From Amycolatopsis balhimycina FH 1894 (GTDB lineage Bacteria; Actinomycetota; Actinomycetes; Mycobacteriales; Pseudonocardiaceae), in assembly GCF_000384295.1 (NCBI RefSeq), contig NZ_KB913037.1, positions 4,660,868-4,724,867 of the forward strand: a stretch of DNA of 64,000 nt, given 5' to 3'. The notes beneath the pieces were generated by a model. It did not search any database, was not told where the DNA came from, and saw only the letters and a program-made list of their open reading frames with translations. The first letter of the stretch is position 1, and the number at the start of each line of letters is the position of its first letter. A program made the position numbers and the translations under genes. Below are positions 1 to 7,789 of this stretch, piece after piece.

Positions 1-241
1 GGCTGTGCGTGCGGTCGGAGAACCAGGTGGCGACCTCGTGGGCGTGGGTGCCGATCTGCTCGCGCCAGGCGTCACTGGCCGGGACCGGACGGCGCCAGGT
101 GAGGTCGTCGCCGTCGGCGAGCGGAGCGGGGTTGACGCCCGGGAGCACCGGCCAGCCACGCCAGGCGAGACCGATCGCCTCCGCCCGCAGTTCGATGCGG
201 AAGGCGCCCCGCCAGCTGTCCGGCCAATTCGCGTCCAACAT
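1..241 (-). CDS. Primase/polymerase-N-terminal-like protein (partial)
   Basis: Only the first 80 codons are inside the window; the 3' end lies to the left. The ATG is at 241-239 with an AGGAAAG ribosome site at 245-251. Near the N-terminus stand WRGAFRIELRAEAIGLAWRG and then WPVLPG, which resemble the opening of actinobacterial proteins annotated as bifunctional DNA primase/polymerase N-terminal domain. In such proteins the WPVLPG segment begins the fold. That assignment is from family memory and the catalytic part is not visible. The reading frame is distinct from the pilus operon that starts 500 bp to the right, so it is probably a separate transcription unit. Confidence 0.55.
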   Translation of the reverse strand, partial: MLDANWPDSWRGAFRIELRAEAIGLAWRGWPVLPGVNPAPLADGDDLTWRRPVPASDAWREQIGTHAHEVATWFSDRTHS

Positions 242-749
242 TGTCTTTCCTGCCTTCAAGTCCGGTTCTCCGCGACCCGCTAGACCCGGTCGTGGTGTCG
301 CACATCTCACTTAACGGCAAGTTGCACATTGCCCGGAACCCCCGCGCGACAACCGGTGGTTACGGGGCGATGAACGCCCGGTGATCCCTACGGCCCGACC
401 GAATCCGGCGGCGCGGATCGACGGTGAACGGCGACCACACACGGACCGTTCGTCGCGCGAAAGGCCAGGACGGACACGCCGCTTCGCGGTCGCGCGCCAG
501 GCGAAACGCTCCGGTCCGGCCCAGGTGAGCAGCCAATTCGACCGCTCGCCGTGCACTGACGACCGCTGCCCGTGACAATCGGCCGCTCATCGCCCGCCCC
601 GGTGGATCTGCCGGTCATCGCCGCATACCGACCGGTCGGCGTCCGCCGGGCGGTGCCGGCCGGGCCGCGGTGGTTGGCCCGGCAGACGGGCGTGACGCTC
701 GCCTGCTTGCTGCTGCCTTGTCTTCGGCACAGGGGGCCGCCCTCAAGGG
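242..749. other. Gene-free stretch of about 500 bp
   Basis: Every frame here reads as Arg/Pro/Ser-rich filler with no recognisable motif, and none has a convincing start with a ribosome site. It should hold the promoter of the leftward gene at 241 and the transcription end of the leftward pilus operon at 750. I see no clear terminator hairpin. Confidence 0.5.
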
Positions 750-1172
750 TCACGGCGGCTGGCCAGTGGGGCCGGCGCGTGCTCGCGCCGACAGTGCGGG
801 CATGCCGCCGAGCCCGGAGGCCGGGACCTGGACTTCGACGAACGCGTCGAGGCGCTGCCATCGGCAGGCGAGGAGCGTGACTCTCATCCGGTCGGCAACC
901 CACCTGGCACGTTCGCACGCCTGGACCGGGCCTTCCGCGGCGTGCGAGGCCGCGGCGAGCGCGCCCAGATCGGCCGCGGACTCGGCGCGGTGCCGGGCGA
1001 CGACCGCGGCGCCGAGCCAGAAGCCGAGTACCGCCACCCCGCTCAGCGCGGCTACCGCCATGGCTGTCCAGATGGTGGCCACCCCGCTGTCGCGGCTGTC
1101 CTGAGGTTGACGCCTGCTTCGTTGGCTGGGCGACGGCGGCCGGGTGGGTGTGCGCCGGTCAACCTGGTGCAT
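750..1172 (-). CDS. Rv3654c-type TadE-like pseudopilin
   Basis: Small protein (140 aa from the chosen start) with one hydrophobic segment right after a short N-terminus. The segment around GVATIWTAMAV has the pattern of a class IVb prepilin cleavage site (Gly followed by a hydrophobic stretch). The usual Glu at +5 is replaced by Trp, as I recall for the Rv3654c family (helicase/secretion-neighbourhood TadE-like). The body holds RHRAESAADLGALAAA, a feature shared by these proteins. The start at 1172 overlaps the end of the upstream TadE gene by 14 nt, which suggests coupling; a later GTG before ATIW is an alternative. It is the last gene of the tad operon and probably acts as a minor pseudopilin in the envelope. 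Confidence 0.75.
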   Translation of the reverse strand: MHQVDRRTPTRPPSPSQRSRRQPQDSRDSGVATIWTAMAVAALSGVAVLGFWLGAAVVARHRAESAADLGALAAASHAAEGPVQACERARWVADRMRVTLLACRWQRLDAFVEVQVPASGLGGMPALSARARAGPTGQPP

Positions 1173-1518
1173 TGGCGGCCTCCGTGCCCGGCTCGGCGAC
1201 CGCGTAGGCCGTGGCGTCCAGGTGGATCGCCGGGAGCAGGCCCCCTGTCGGGCGGGCCGTGACCTGCACCGAGATCGCGTCGCCCGTCTGCTGGACGGAG
1301 AGACTCGCCCCCGATGGCGCTATCCGGTGGACCGCGGCCGCGGCCTCGTGGGGCTGGCCCCTGGCCAGCAGGCGTGCCGCCTCGCGGGCCGCGTCGGTGC
1401 AGCGCAGCTGGCTCGTCAGCACCGTGAGGCCCGCGACCAGCAGCACCGTCACCACGGTCAGGCCGGCCAAGCCGAGCGCTGCCTCGACGGTCACCGAGCC
1501 TTCGTCTCGGCGGCTCAT
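1159..1518 (-). CDS. TadE-like pseudopilin
   Basis: 119 aa. The N-terminus MSRRDEGSVTVEAALGLAGL is a textbook TadE prepilin: a short charged leader, Gly, then S-V-T-V-E with Glu at +5 of the expected mature protein and about 20 hydrophobic residues behind it. The rest is a small extracytoplasmic domain. The ATG (1518-1516) overlaps the stop of the DUF4244 pilin gene (ATGA), so translation is coupled. It corresponds to Rv3655c by position. Processing would need a TadV-type prepilin peptidase, which is not in this window. Confidence 0.85.
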   Translation of the reverse strand: MSRRDEGSVTVEAALGLAGLTVVTVLLVAGLTVLTSQLRCTDAAREAARLLARGQPHEAAAAVHRIAPSGASLSVQQTGDAISVQVTARPTGGLLPAIHLDATAYAVAEPGTEAANAPG

Positions 1519-1694
1519 GACGGCACCGAGAGAGCTTTCATGAGCAGGCTCGTCAGCCATGAGACGACCGAGTCCCCGGTCAGCAGGCCGTAGAGGACAG
1601 CCGCGAAGGCCGCCACGGCGACGGTGACGATGGCGTACTCGACCGTCGTGGAACCGTCGTCCGGGCGGGGCGGCCGCCGGTGGAACGCGCGCAT
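1515..1694 (-). CDS. DUF4244 Flp-like pilin
   Basis: A 59-aa protein, so short that it is easily missed. It reads MRAFHRRPPRPDDGSTTVEY and continues into a hydrophobic helix (AIVTVAVAAFAAVLYGLL) and a short tail. Gly-Ser-Thr-Thr-Val-Glu-Tyr matches the Flp prepilin signature, with Glu at +5 and Tyr at +6 after the cleavage Gly, making this the likely major pilin subunit of the tad system. It corresponds to Rv3656c by position. It starts 24 nt after the tadC stop and overlaps the next gene by ATGA. Confidence 0.85.
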   Translation of the reverse strand: MRAFHRRPPRPDDGSTTVEYAIVTVAVAAFAAVLYGLLTGDSVVSWLTSLLMKALSVPS

Positions 1695-1718
1695 GGGACT
1701 TCCCTTCGGTTGCGGTGG

Positions 1719-2438
1719 TCAGAAGAGCGGGCCGAGCTTTCCGGCCAGGCCGAGGACGATCGGCAGGACGCCCAGGCAGAAGAAGGCGGGCAGGAAACAC
1801 AGGCCGACGGGCAGGGCGAGCGCCACCCCGGCCCGTTCGGCGCGTTCCTCCGCCTCGGTGGCCAGCTCGTCGCGGACGCGTCCGGCGAGGTCGGCGGCCG
1901 CCGCGGCGAAGGCCGCGCCTGAGCGGGACGTCCGGATCGCGGCGGCCGCCAGCTCGCCGAGTCCCGGGACGGCCCGCACCGGCGCCCATGCCTCGCCGGG
2001 CCCGGAGCCGAGGGCGAGCAGCCCGGCGGTCGAGCGCAACGCCGCACCCGCTTCGCCGGGCGCGGTACCGGCCACGGCATCGAGAGCCGAGGGCACCGGC
2101 AGCCCGGCCTGCAGGCAGGCGGCGAGGAGGTCGAGCGTCCCCGCGAGCCGCAGCCTGGTGGCGACGTCCACGGCCGGTGGTCGCGGCCGGCGGGTGCGGC
2201 GGATCGCCCACCACCCGGTGGCGGTCACGATCGCGCCCAGCACCACTCCGGCCACGCCGCCGACCAGCACCGCCACCGAAACGCCGCCCAGGGTCGCCGC
2301 GACGTGAGGTACCGCGCGGGGCCACTTGCGCACGGGCTCGGGGCTGCCGGCCAGCCGGCTGAAGCGCCGCATCACGGCGACGTCGTCCGGCCAGACGAGC
2401 AGGGCTCCGGCGACGAGCAGGAGTGCGGTGGGGTTCAT
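1719..2438 (-). CDS. TadC-like type II/IV secretion F-family membrane protein
   Basis: 239 aa, an inner-membrane platform protein of the tad pilus (T2SS F domain). There is a hydrophobic N-terminal segment (MNPTALLLVAGALLVW), a second near residues 50-75, and a C-terminal membrane helix (LPVGLCFLPAFFCLGVLPIV). Between them is the cytosolic F domain with TLDLLAACLQAGLPVPSAL, typical of TadB/TadC proteins. I start at the ATG 2438, which overlaps the stop of the 32-aa mini-ORF by ATGA. Corresponds to Rv3657c by position. Confidence 0.85.
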   Translation of the reverse strand: MNPTALLLVAGALLVWPDDVAVMRRFSRLAGSPEPVRKWPRAVPHVAATLGGVSVAVLVGGVAGVVLGAIVTATGWWAIRRTRRPRPPAVDVATRLRLAGTLDLLAACLQAGLPVPSALDAVAGTAPGEAGAALRSTAGLLALGSGPGEAWAPVRAVPGLGELAAAAIRTSRSGAAFAAAAADLAGRVRDELATEAEERAERAGVALALPVGLCFLPAFFCLGVLPIVLGLAGKLGPLF

Positions 2439-2533
2439 CGGATGCCCGCCCGTCCGGTCAGGGCACGGCACTCGGCCATCGCCGCCTGAAACCGTCCGCC
2501 GCGCGGGTAGAGCAGGAGCGCTGCCGCGGTCAT
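2435..2533 (-). CDS. 32-aa mini-ORF coupled between tadB and tadC
   Basis: A short frame starting MTAAALLLYPRGGRFQAAMA and ending CRALTGRAGIR. Its ATG overlaps the tadB stop (ATGA at 2530-2533) and its stop overlaps the tadC ATG (ATGA at 2435-2438), so it sits exactly where a translated gene would. Its last residues (CRALTG) copy the C-terminus of TadB, encoded by a 20-bp direct repeat, and its first residues resemble the start of TadC (MNPTALLL). It may be a small coupled peptide or the scar of a local duplication. No function can be assigned. Confidence 0.4.
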   Translation of the reverse strand: MTAAALLLYPRGGRFQAAMAECRALTGRAGIR

Positions 2534-2566
2534 CGGGCACGCACCTGTCCGGTCAGGGCACGGCAC
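2452..2566. repeat. 20-bp direct repeat at the tadB/tadC junction
   Basis: The 20-mer GTCCGGTCAGGGCACGGCAC occurs at 2452-2471 and again at 2547-2566, 95 bp apart. On the reverse strand both copies encode CRALTG, once at the end of TadB and once at the end of the mini-ORF. This is the mark of a small tandem duplication. Confidence 0.85.
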
Positions 2567-3288
2567 CAAGCCGTCCCTGCCCACAGCAGGACGCTTCCGA
2601 CAACCAGCAGCAGCCCGCCCGGTGTGCTCTCCGTCAACACCGCCAGCGGAGCCGCGCCCATGGCTTGGCCGAGCAGGACGCACAGGGCCGGGAGGCCGGT
2701 GAGCACCGCCGCGCTCGCTCGGGGGCCGGCCAGTTTTGCGCGTGTTCGGCGGGCGAAGGCCAAGGCCGCCTCCGCGTCGCGGCGGGCCGCGTTCAGGACG
2801 TCGGCCATCGGTAAGCCGTGGCGCTTGGCCAGTGTCCAGGCCGCCGCCAGTTCCGGTAGTGCCCGTGCGGGCGGCTCCGTGTCGAGCCGGGCTGCCGTTG
2901 CCCATGCCCGGAGGTCGCCCGCCAGCTGTGGGACCACTTCCGCCGCCGCTTCCGCGGCCGTCACCGGGTGGGCTCCGGACCTCAGTTCGGCCACCATCGT
3001 CCGCAACGCCGTCGCGGTGTGCGCCGCCGTCGCGAGGTCGGCGGCCGCGCGGTGGTGGGCTCGCCGCTCCTGGTGCCACGCCAGCGTCAGCACAGCCGCG
3101 GCGATTGCGCCTCCGGCTCCCGCCGGCAGTCCGGCGGCTGCCGCCGGGAGCAGCCAGCGGACCACGCGCCACACCTCGGGAATCCGGACTGTCGTGCGTT
3201 GCTCGACCGCCGCTTGGAGGCGGTTCGGTGGCGCCGGCCAGCACGCCAGAGCCGCGCCCACGCACAGCGGGACCCATGCGGTGATCAT
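2530..3288 (-). CDS. TadB-like type II/IV secretion F-family membrane protein
   Basis: 252 aa from ATG 3288, which has GGAGG at 3297-3301 (a GTG at 3294 is possible). Two N-terminal hydrophobic stretches (WVPLCVGAALACW and LLPAAAAGLPAGAGGAIAAA) are followed by the F domain with LAAAWTLAKRHGLPMADVL and a C-terminal membrane pair (AVLTGLPALCVLLGQAMGAA and GGLLLVVGSVLLWAGTAW). It partners TadC in the inner-membrane platform on which the TadA ATPase acts. There is a 64-nt gap behind tadA. Corresponds to Rv3658c by position. Confidence 0.85.
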   Translation of the reverse strand: MITAWVPLCVGAALACWPAPPNRLQAAVEQRTTVRIPEVWRVVRWLLPAAAAGLPAGAGGAIAAAVLTLAWHQERRAHHRAAADLATAAHTATALRTMVAELRSGAHPVTAAEAAAEVVPQLAGDLRAWATAARLDTEPPARALPELAAAWTLAKRHGLPMADVLNAARRDAEAALAFARRTRAKLAGPRASAAVLTGLPALCVLLGQAMGAAPLAVLTESTPGGLLLVVGSVLLWAGTAWCRALTGQVRAR

Positions 3289-3352
3289 CGACACCTCCTC
3301 CGCACGCGCGGGAACACGTTCACCAGCAAGGAAAAACGCACCAAGAGGAGGC

Positions 3353-4504
3353 TCAGCACGCGATCGCCCCCGACGTCGCGAACAGGTGGCGATCGACCGT
3401 CCACCGGCCGCCGCGCCACACCGGCACGACCCGCGCCCGGCCGTGTTCGGCGCGGAGTACGCCGACTTCGGCGAGCCGTCGCCGTCCGCCGGGTTCGCGA
3501 CGCATGTGCAGCACCACGCGGATCGCGGCGACGAGCTGGCTGTGCACCGCGTCGCGGCCGAGGCCGCCGAGTGCCGCCAATGCCTCGATGCGGGCGGGCA
3601 CCTCGGCCGGGGAATTGGCGTGGACGGTGCACGCGCCGCCGTCGTGGCCGGTGTTCAACGCGGTGAGCAGCGCGCCGACCTCGGCGCCGCGGACCTCGCC
3701 GACCACCAGCCGGTCGGGTCGCATGCGCAGCGCCTGGCGCACCAGCTCGGGCAGGCCGACCGCGCCCGCACCCTCCACATTGGCCGGACGGGTGACGAGG
3801 CCGACGAACTGCGGGTGCGCGGGCTGCAGCTCGCCGGCGTCCTCGACGCAGACGATCCGCTCGCCCGGGTCGACCGCGCCGAGCAACGCGGCCAGGAGCG
3901 TCGTCTTTCCCGCGCCCGTGCCTCCGGTGACGAGAAACGCCATCCGTCGCGAAACGACGTTCCGCAGCAGCTTCGCGCCATCCGTGTCGAACGCGCCGAG
4001 TTCGCCGAGCGTGGCGAGGTCGTGCGTCGCCGGGCGCAGGACGCGAAGGCTCAAACAGGTGCCGCCGGCCGCGATCGGCGGCAGGACGGCGTGCACGCGG
4101 ATCCGGCCGTGCGGGCCGGCGGCGGGCAGCCAGCCGTCCACGTACGGCTGGGCGTCGTCGAGACGACGGCCCGCCGCGAGGGCGAGGCGCTGGGCCAAGC
4201 GACGGACGGACTCTTCGCCGGTGAAGCGGACACCGGTTCGGGTGAGGCCCGCGGGGCCGTCCGTCCAGACCTCGTCCGGGCCGGTGACGAGCACGTCGGT
4301 GGTCGCGGGGTCGTCGAGGAGCGGGGCCAGCGGGCCGGCGCCGACGAATTCGTCGCGGGCTTGGCGAGCCGCGTCGAGGGCCGCGTCATGGCCCAGGGCA
4401 CCGCCCGCTTCGGCGCGGACGGCGGTCGCGACGGCGACCGGATCGGCCCGCCGTCGGTCGCCGGCCAGGCGGTGGCGGACGCGGTCCACGAAATCGGTGG
4501 TCAT
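3353..4504 (-). CDS. tadA: TadA/CpaF secretion ATPase
   Basis: 383 aa, the cytoplasmic hexameric ATPase driving tad/Flp pilus assembly. The N-terminal domain (about 1-160) has the TadA pattern PLAPLLDDPATTDVLVTGPD. The RecA-like domain carries Walker A GGTGAGKTT (194-202), an Asp-Glu box VEDAGELQP near 220-228, Walker B RLVVGEVRG (265-273), and His-box residues in LNTGHDGGACTVHANS. The ATG at 4504 overlaps the stop of the preceding 79-aa gene (ATGA). All catalytic motifs are intact. Corresponds to Rv3659c by position. Confidence 0.93.
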   Translation of the reverse strand: MTTDFVDRVRHRLAGDRRRADPVAVATAVRAEAGGALGHDAALDAARQARDEFVGAGPLAPLLDDPATTDVLVTGPDEVWTDGPAGLTRTGVRFTGEESVRRLAQRLALAAGRRLDDAQPYVDGWLPAAGPHGRIRVHAVLPPIAAGGTCLSLRVLRPATHDLATLGELGAFDTDGAKLLRNVVSRRMAFLVTGGTGAGKTTLLAALLGAVDPGERIVCVEDAGELQPAHPQFVGLVTRPANVEGAGAVGLPELVRQALRMRPDRLVVGEVRGAEVGALLTALNTGHDGGACTVHANSPAEVPARIEALAALGGLGRDAVHSQLVAAIRVVLHMRREPGGRRRLAEVGVLRAEHGRARVVPVWRGGRWTVDRHLFATSGAIAC

Positions 4505-4740
4505 GGGTTCATCCGCCTTGCTCGGAGCGTGGGCCGGGGTGCGTGCGGCCGGTGGCCGGCCGTGACGCGGGTGCCGCGCGACGGGCGCGAGCGCGGCTGC
4601 GGCACCGGGGCCGTCAGCAACGCCAGGAAGTTCTCCGCGCTCATCGGGCCGCGGCTCGCCAGGGTCAAGACCGTGGACAGCAGGAGCTCGCCCACTCTGA
4701 TCGGGCCGCCCGGCGGGCGGAGATCGGCGGCCGCGGTCAT
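4501..4740 (-). CDS. 79-aa unknown protein coupled between ssd and tadA
   Basis: Begins MTAAADLRPPGGPIRVGELL, then a mildly hydrophobic stretch (LSTVLTLASRGPMSAENFLALL), and ends in a basic Pro/Arg-rich tail (RARRMNP). No family recognised. The case for translation is positional: its ATG overlaps the ssd stop by ATGA (4737-4740) and its stop overlaps the tadA ATG by ATGA (4501-4504). It fills the gap between those genes exactly. It could be a small accessory subunit of the tad machinery. Confidence 0.6.
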   Translation of the reverse strand: MTAAADLRPPGGPIRVGELLLSTVLTLASRGPMSAENFLALLTAPVPQPRSRPSRGTRVTAGHRPHAPRPTLRARRMNP

Positions 4741-5810
4741 CGGGACGCCGCCCGGGCTTCGCGGCGGGCCGACGCCAGCACTTCCGCCGCCGCCGAGGCC
4801 AGCGGGCCCGCCGGTTTGGCCGGGAACTCGCCGCGCTCCACGTCGGCGGACAGGCCGCGCTCCGGGAGCATCGAGGCCAGCAGGGGCGGCCCGAGGAGGC
4901 CGGCCGTCCGGATGGCCGAGACGCCGTTCTTGGACCGTCCACAAGAGACCACGCCGGTGCGGGCCGTCAGTTCGGCGAGCCCGCGCAAGACCTGCTTCGC
5001 CGCCATGCACGCGCGCAGCTCCACCGGCACGATCAGCACCACCAGGTCGGCTCGCGCCACCGCTTCCGCCGCCGCGTCGCCGAGTGTCCGGGGGAGGTCG
5101 CACACCACCGTGCGGCCCGAGTGACGGCCCGCGGAGAGAACCGCCGACAGCGACTCGACCGCCGGGCCCTCGCCATCGCGGCCGCACGCCAGCACCGGCA
5201 GGCTGCCGCCGCGATGTCTTCGTTGCGGGAGAGCCGCCGCCAGCGACGACATCGACACCCGGCCGTCCAGCCGCAGGTCCGGCCAGCGCGGTCCGGCCGT
5301 CTTTTCCAAGCCCAGCAGCACATCCAGGCCGCCGCCGAGCGGATCGCAGTCCACCAGCAGGGCACCGCCCGGATCGCGGTCGGCCACCAGCGCCAGCGTC
5401 GCGGCGAAGACGGACGCGCCCGCGCCACCCCGGCCGCCGACCACGCCGAGCACCAACCCGGCTTGCTCCGCCGGTGTCTCGACGATGTCGGCGAACGCGC
5501 CGGCGAGCTCGGTCTCCTCGTCGGGCAACGAGATCACGCGCTCTACGCCGCTGCGGAACGCGTGCTCCCACGTCCGCGGGCCCGGGCTGCCCTTGCAGAC
5601 CAGGAGGATCCCGCCGCGCCGGGGCAAGGTGGGTGGCAGCCGCGCGGTTTCTTCGTCGAGGACCACCAGTGGCGCGCGGGCCCAGTGCCCGCGCGCCGCG
5701 GTCAGGTCCGGTGCGCGGTCGAGCTCGCAGCCCGCGACCGCGGCCACGCGCAGTATCTCGTCGAGCACGGTTTCGTCCGCGGCGACCACCAGCGGTCGTT
5801 CCCCCGTCAT
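4737..5810 (-). CDS. ssd: Septum-site-determining protein Ssd-like (CpaE/MinD family)
   Basis: 357 aa. The N-terminal third is a receiver-like CpaE domain (PLVVAADETVLDEILRVAA, PLVVLDEETARLP). From about residue 135 follows a MinD/ParA-type fold: GVVGGRGGAGASVFAATLAL, then VDCDPLGGGLDVLLGLE and later LVVLIVPVELRACMAA. The Walker A equivalent GGRGGAGAS lacks both the deviant and the standard Lys, so ATP hydrolysis is doubtful, as I recall for Ssd proteins. It heads the tad operon (Rv3660c position). In mycobacteria Ssd affects septum placement; in tad systems CpaE localises the pilus. Confidence 0.85.
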   Translation of the reverse strand: MTGERPLVVAADETVLDEILRVAAVAGCELDRAPDLTAARGHWARAPLVVLDEETARLPPTLPRRGGILLVCKGSPGPRTWEHAFRSGVERVISLPDEETELAGAFADIVETPAEQAGLVLGVVGGRGGAGASVFAATLALVADRDPGGALLVDCDPLGGGLDVLLGLEKTAGPRWPDLRLDGRVSMSSLAAALPQRRHRGGSLPVLACGRDGEGPAVESLSAVLSAGRHSGRTVVCDLPRTLGDAAAEAVARADLVVLIVPVELRACMAAKQVLRGLAELTARTGVVSCGRSKNGVSAIRTAGLLGPPLLASMLPERGLSADVERGEFPAKPAGPLASAAAEVLASARREARAASR

Positions 5811-6188
5811 GGCGTTCCTCCCCCGTCGTCGGTGCGGGCCGTGGGTGGCCCGGCTTCCACCGTCGCGGGCGGGGGCACGGCGGCACAACGGGCCGGACGG
5901 CCGGCTGTGGACAACCGGGGTGTTGTGGACAACTGCCGCCCAGGGACCGGCTCGCGGACCGGTTTTGTCGGTGGGCTGTGGCAGGCTCGCGCGCGCCCGC
6001 GACGCACCTGCGGCGGAAATGGCCGCGAAAACCCGCTTTCGACGATCTCGCCGCGTTGCCGAAACCCGGACCCGGCGCCCGAGAGAAAGGGGCAAAGGTA
6101 AACGGGAGGCAAGACGGCGGCCCCGGCGAGAGGCGCGCGAAAACGGGAATCAAAGCCGGGGCGAAGAAAAGCAAGGGGAAGGTAAGAG

Positions 6189-6224
6189 GGCGGCCCCCGC
6201 CAGGGGGGAGGGACGGGGGCCGCC
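6189..6224. promoter_or_regulatory. GC-rich perfect inverted repeat
   Basis: Arms of 11 bp (GGCGGCCCCCG and its complement) spaced by 14 nt. It sits about 380 bp upstream of ssd and 220 bp upstream of the HAD gene. It could be a leader or attenuator structure for either unit. Confidence 0.35.
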
Positions 6225-6434
6225 GTGGGTTCAGCCCCGGGGGGTCGGACTGAACCGGCCCGGTTGGACACCGGGCTCGTTCACTGTAACTCCGCCCGGC
6301 ACCGGTTCGCGCGCCGGGCGAGGCACACAGTTCGGTAACGGCACAGCGCGCCCGAAGTGCCTGCCTGTCATGGATTTTCCGCCCGCCGCGACGCGCGCGT
6401 GGTGGATCAACGGGACGCGCCTCGATCAAGCTTC

Positions 6435-6440
6435 TATCCT
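6435..6440 (+). promoter_or_regulatory. -10 box of a leaderless start (HAD gene)
   Basis: TATCCT lies 6 nt before the GTG at 6447, so transcription should begin at or next to the start codon. There is no ribosome site. Confidence 0.55.
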
Positions 6441-6446
6441 GGGCGG

Positions 6447-7277
6447 GTGGCCGAACCGAGCAGCGCGCCGTCGCGCATCCGGAAGCCGGGCCCGGAGCAC
6501 GCGGTGGCCGCGTTCTTCGACCTGGACAAGACGATCATCGCTTCGTCGAGCGCACTGGCGTTCAGCAGACCATTGCTCAAAGAGGGATTGATCAACCGTC
6601 GCGCCGCGTTGCGCAGCGCCTACGCGCAGCTGGTGTTCTCGCTCGCCGGCGCCGACGAAAACAAGACCGAACGGCTGCGCGCCGAGGTTTCCGCGCTCTG
6701 CGCGGGCTGGGACGTCGCCCAGGTTTCGGCGATCGTCCGCGAAACCCTGCACGACGTCGTCGACCCCCTCGTGTACGCGGAGGCGGCGGAGCTGATCGCG
6801 CGTCACCACGCGGACGGGCACGACGTGATCGTGCTGTCGGCGACCGGCGAGGAGGTCGTCGCGCCGGTGGCGGAGATGCTCGGCGCGACCCGGAGCGTGG
6901 CGACACGGATGCAGATCGTCGACGGCCGCTACTCGGGCCAGGTCGACTTCTACTGCTACGGCGCCAACAAGGCCGTCGCCGCGAAGCAGCTCGCTGCGAC
7001 CCACGGTTACGACCTCGCCGAGTGCTTCGCCTACACCGACTCGAGCACCGACATCCCGCTGCTCGAGGTCGTCGGGCACCCGCACGCGGTCAACCCGGAC
7101 AAGCTCCTGCGGCGCGAAGCCCTCGAACGCGGCTGGCCGATCCTGGCCTTCGACCGGCCCATGTCGCTGCGGACCCGGCTCCCGACGCGGTCGGCGGGGA
7201 TGGTGGCGCTCGGTGTCGGCGCGGTGGCCGCCGGGGCGACCTGGTACGGCATCAGCCGTCGCCGTCGGTCCCGATAA
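6447..7277 (+). CDS. HAD-IB family phosphatase (SerB-like, Rv3661 type)
   Basis: 276 aa. All four HAD motifs are visible: FFDLDKTI (Asp25 nucleophile, Asp27), VLSATGEE (motif II Ser), Lys in GANKAVAAKQ, and AYTDSSTDIPLLEVVG with the DSSTD acidic pair. The protein ends in one hydrophobic segment (GMVALGVGAVAAGATWYGI) and a basic tail, so it is probably anchored in the membrane facing the cytoplasm. The substrate is unknown; phosphoserine-phosphatase similarity covers the catalytic core only. In Streptomyces, homologues are linked to morphological differentiation. I chose GTG 6447 because the upstream in-frame extension lacks motifs and a -10 box sits 6 nt upstream. Confidence 0.85.
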   Translation: MAEPSSAPSRIRKPGPEHAVAAFFDLDKTIIASSSALAFSRPLLKEGLINRRAALRSAYAQLVFSLAGADENKTERLRAEVSALCAGWDVAQVSAIVRETLHDVVDPLVYAEAAELIARHHADGHDVIVLSATGEEVVAPVAEMLGATRSVATRMQIVDGRYSGQVDFYCYGANKAVAAKQLAATHGYDLAECFAYTDSSTDIPLLEVVGHPHAVNPDKLLRREALERGWPILAFDRPMSLRTRLPTRSAGMVALGVGAVAAGATWYGISRRRRSR

Positions 7278-7439
7278 CCGCGCGCCGGCCACCCACACGG
7301 CCGTAAGGCCTCCACTTTGCTTGGCCCAGCCCCGAATTGTCCGTCGCGCAGGGTGCCCGTGTCACCCGATCCAGCCTCTGTACCGGTGCACCCGTACGCG
7401 CACTTGAAGTGACCGGGCTCACGGCGTAGAAAGTAGGTG

Positions 7440-7685
7440 CGGACGTTCGGTCGGCCAGGGAGCAGGTAGAAGAGAAGCCTGTTCCACCCCGGCAAACCTC
7501 CGTGCGCGGACTCCGGGTACCCACGCGCAGCGCGCCGCGGGAGGCTCGTCGTCTAGGGACTGCGTAGTGGGACGCCACACGCCGAGTCCATGTAGGTACG
7601 ACCAGAGTTGCACGCTTGGTCGCCCGAGAAGTTCGCGCTTGCAGGCGGCGCCCGTGGCCCTCGGCCATGGGCGCCGCCTCGTCTA
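7440..7685 (+). ncRNA. Candidate Ms1/MTS2823-type small RNA
   Basis: Gene-free, less GC-rich than its flanks, and full of stems. Residues 7447-7457 (TTCGGTCGGCCA region) pair with 7617-7627 over 11 positions with one mismatch, closing a long structure. Inside, GGAGCAGG/CCTGTTCC makes a local hairpin, and CGACCA/TGGTCG another. A 16-bp hairpin at 7644-7678 ends the transcript. A possible promoter is TTGAAG (7404-7409), 17 nt, TAGAAA (7427-7432). In M. tuberculosis the abundant sRNA MTS2823 (Ms1, which binds core RNA polymerase) lies directly behind Rv3661, the homologue of the gene just upstream here. Identity is inferred from position and fold, not sequence comparison; the ends are estimates. 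Confidence 0.6.
7644..7678 (+). terminator. Strong hairpin ending the candidate sRNA
   Basis: 16-bp stem (GGCGGCGCCCGTGGCC with its near-perfect complement, one G:U) and a 3-nt loop at 7660-7662, followed by the weakly U-rich TCGTCTATGT. Confidence 0.65.
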
Positions 7686-7789
7686 TGTGGGGGACACACC
7701 GGGGTGGGATCTCGTCGGGGCGGTTGCGCGCGAGATGCGGGATTACGCATCACCCGTGATCAACGGGGCATCTCCTGTGAGCGGGGATG

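Larger units (their letters stand above)
5811..6446. other. Divergent intergenic region, 636 bp
   Basis: Separates the leftward tad operon from the rightward HAD gene. It is rich in purine runs at 6070-6180 and contains an 11-bp perfect inverted repeat (6189-6199 and 6214-6224, GGCGGCCCCCG/CGGGGGCCGCC) with a 14-nt spacer. No gene ends here, so the hairpin is not an ordinary terminator. I see no credible coding frame. Confidence 0.5.

Noticed and set aside
388..918. Frames in the stretch between the first gene and the pilus operon
   Set aside because: Arg/Ser/Pro-rich translations without start signals or motifs on either strand.
2423..6253. Very long open frame on the + strand opposite the tad operon
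   Set aside because: It is antisense to six genes with clear motifs; its translation is Arg/Pro/Ala-rich without any domain, as expected from high-GC third positions.
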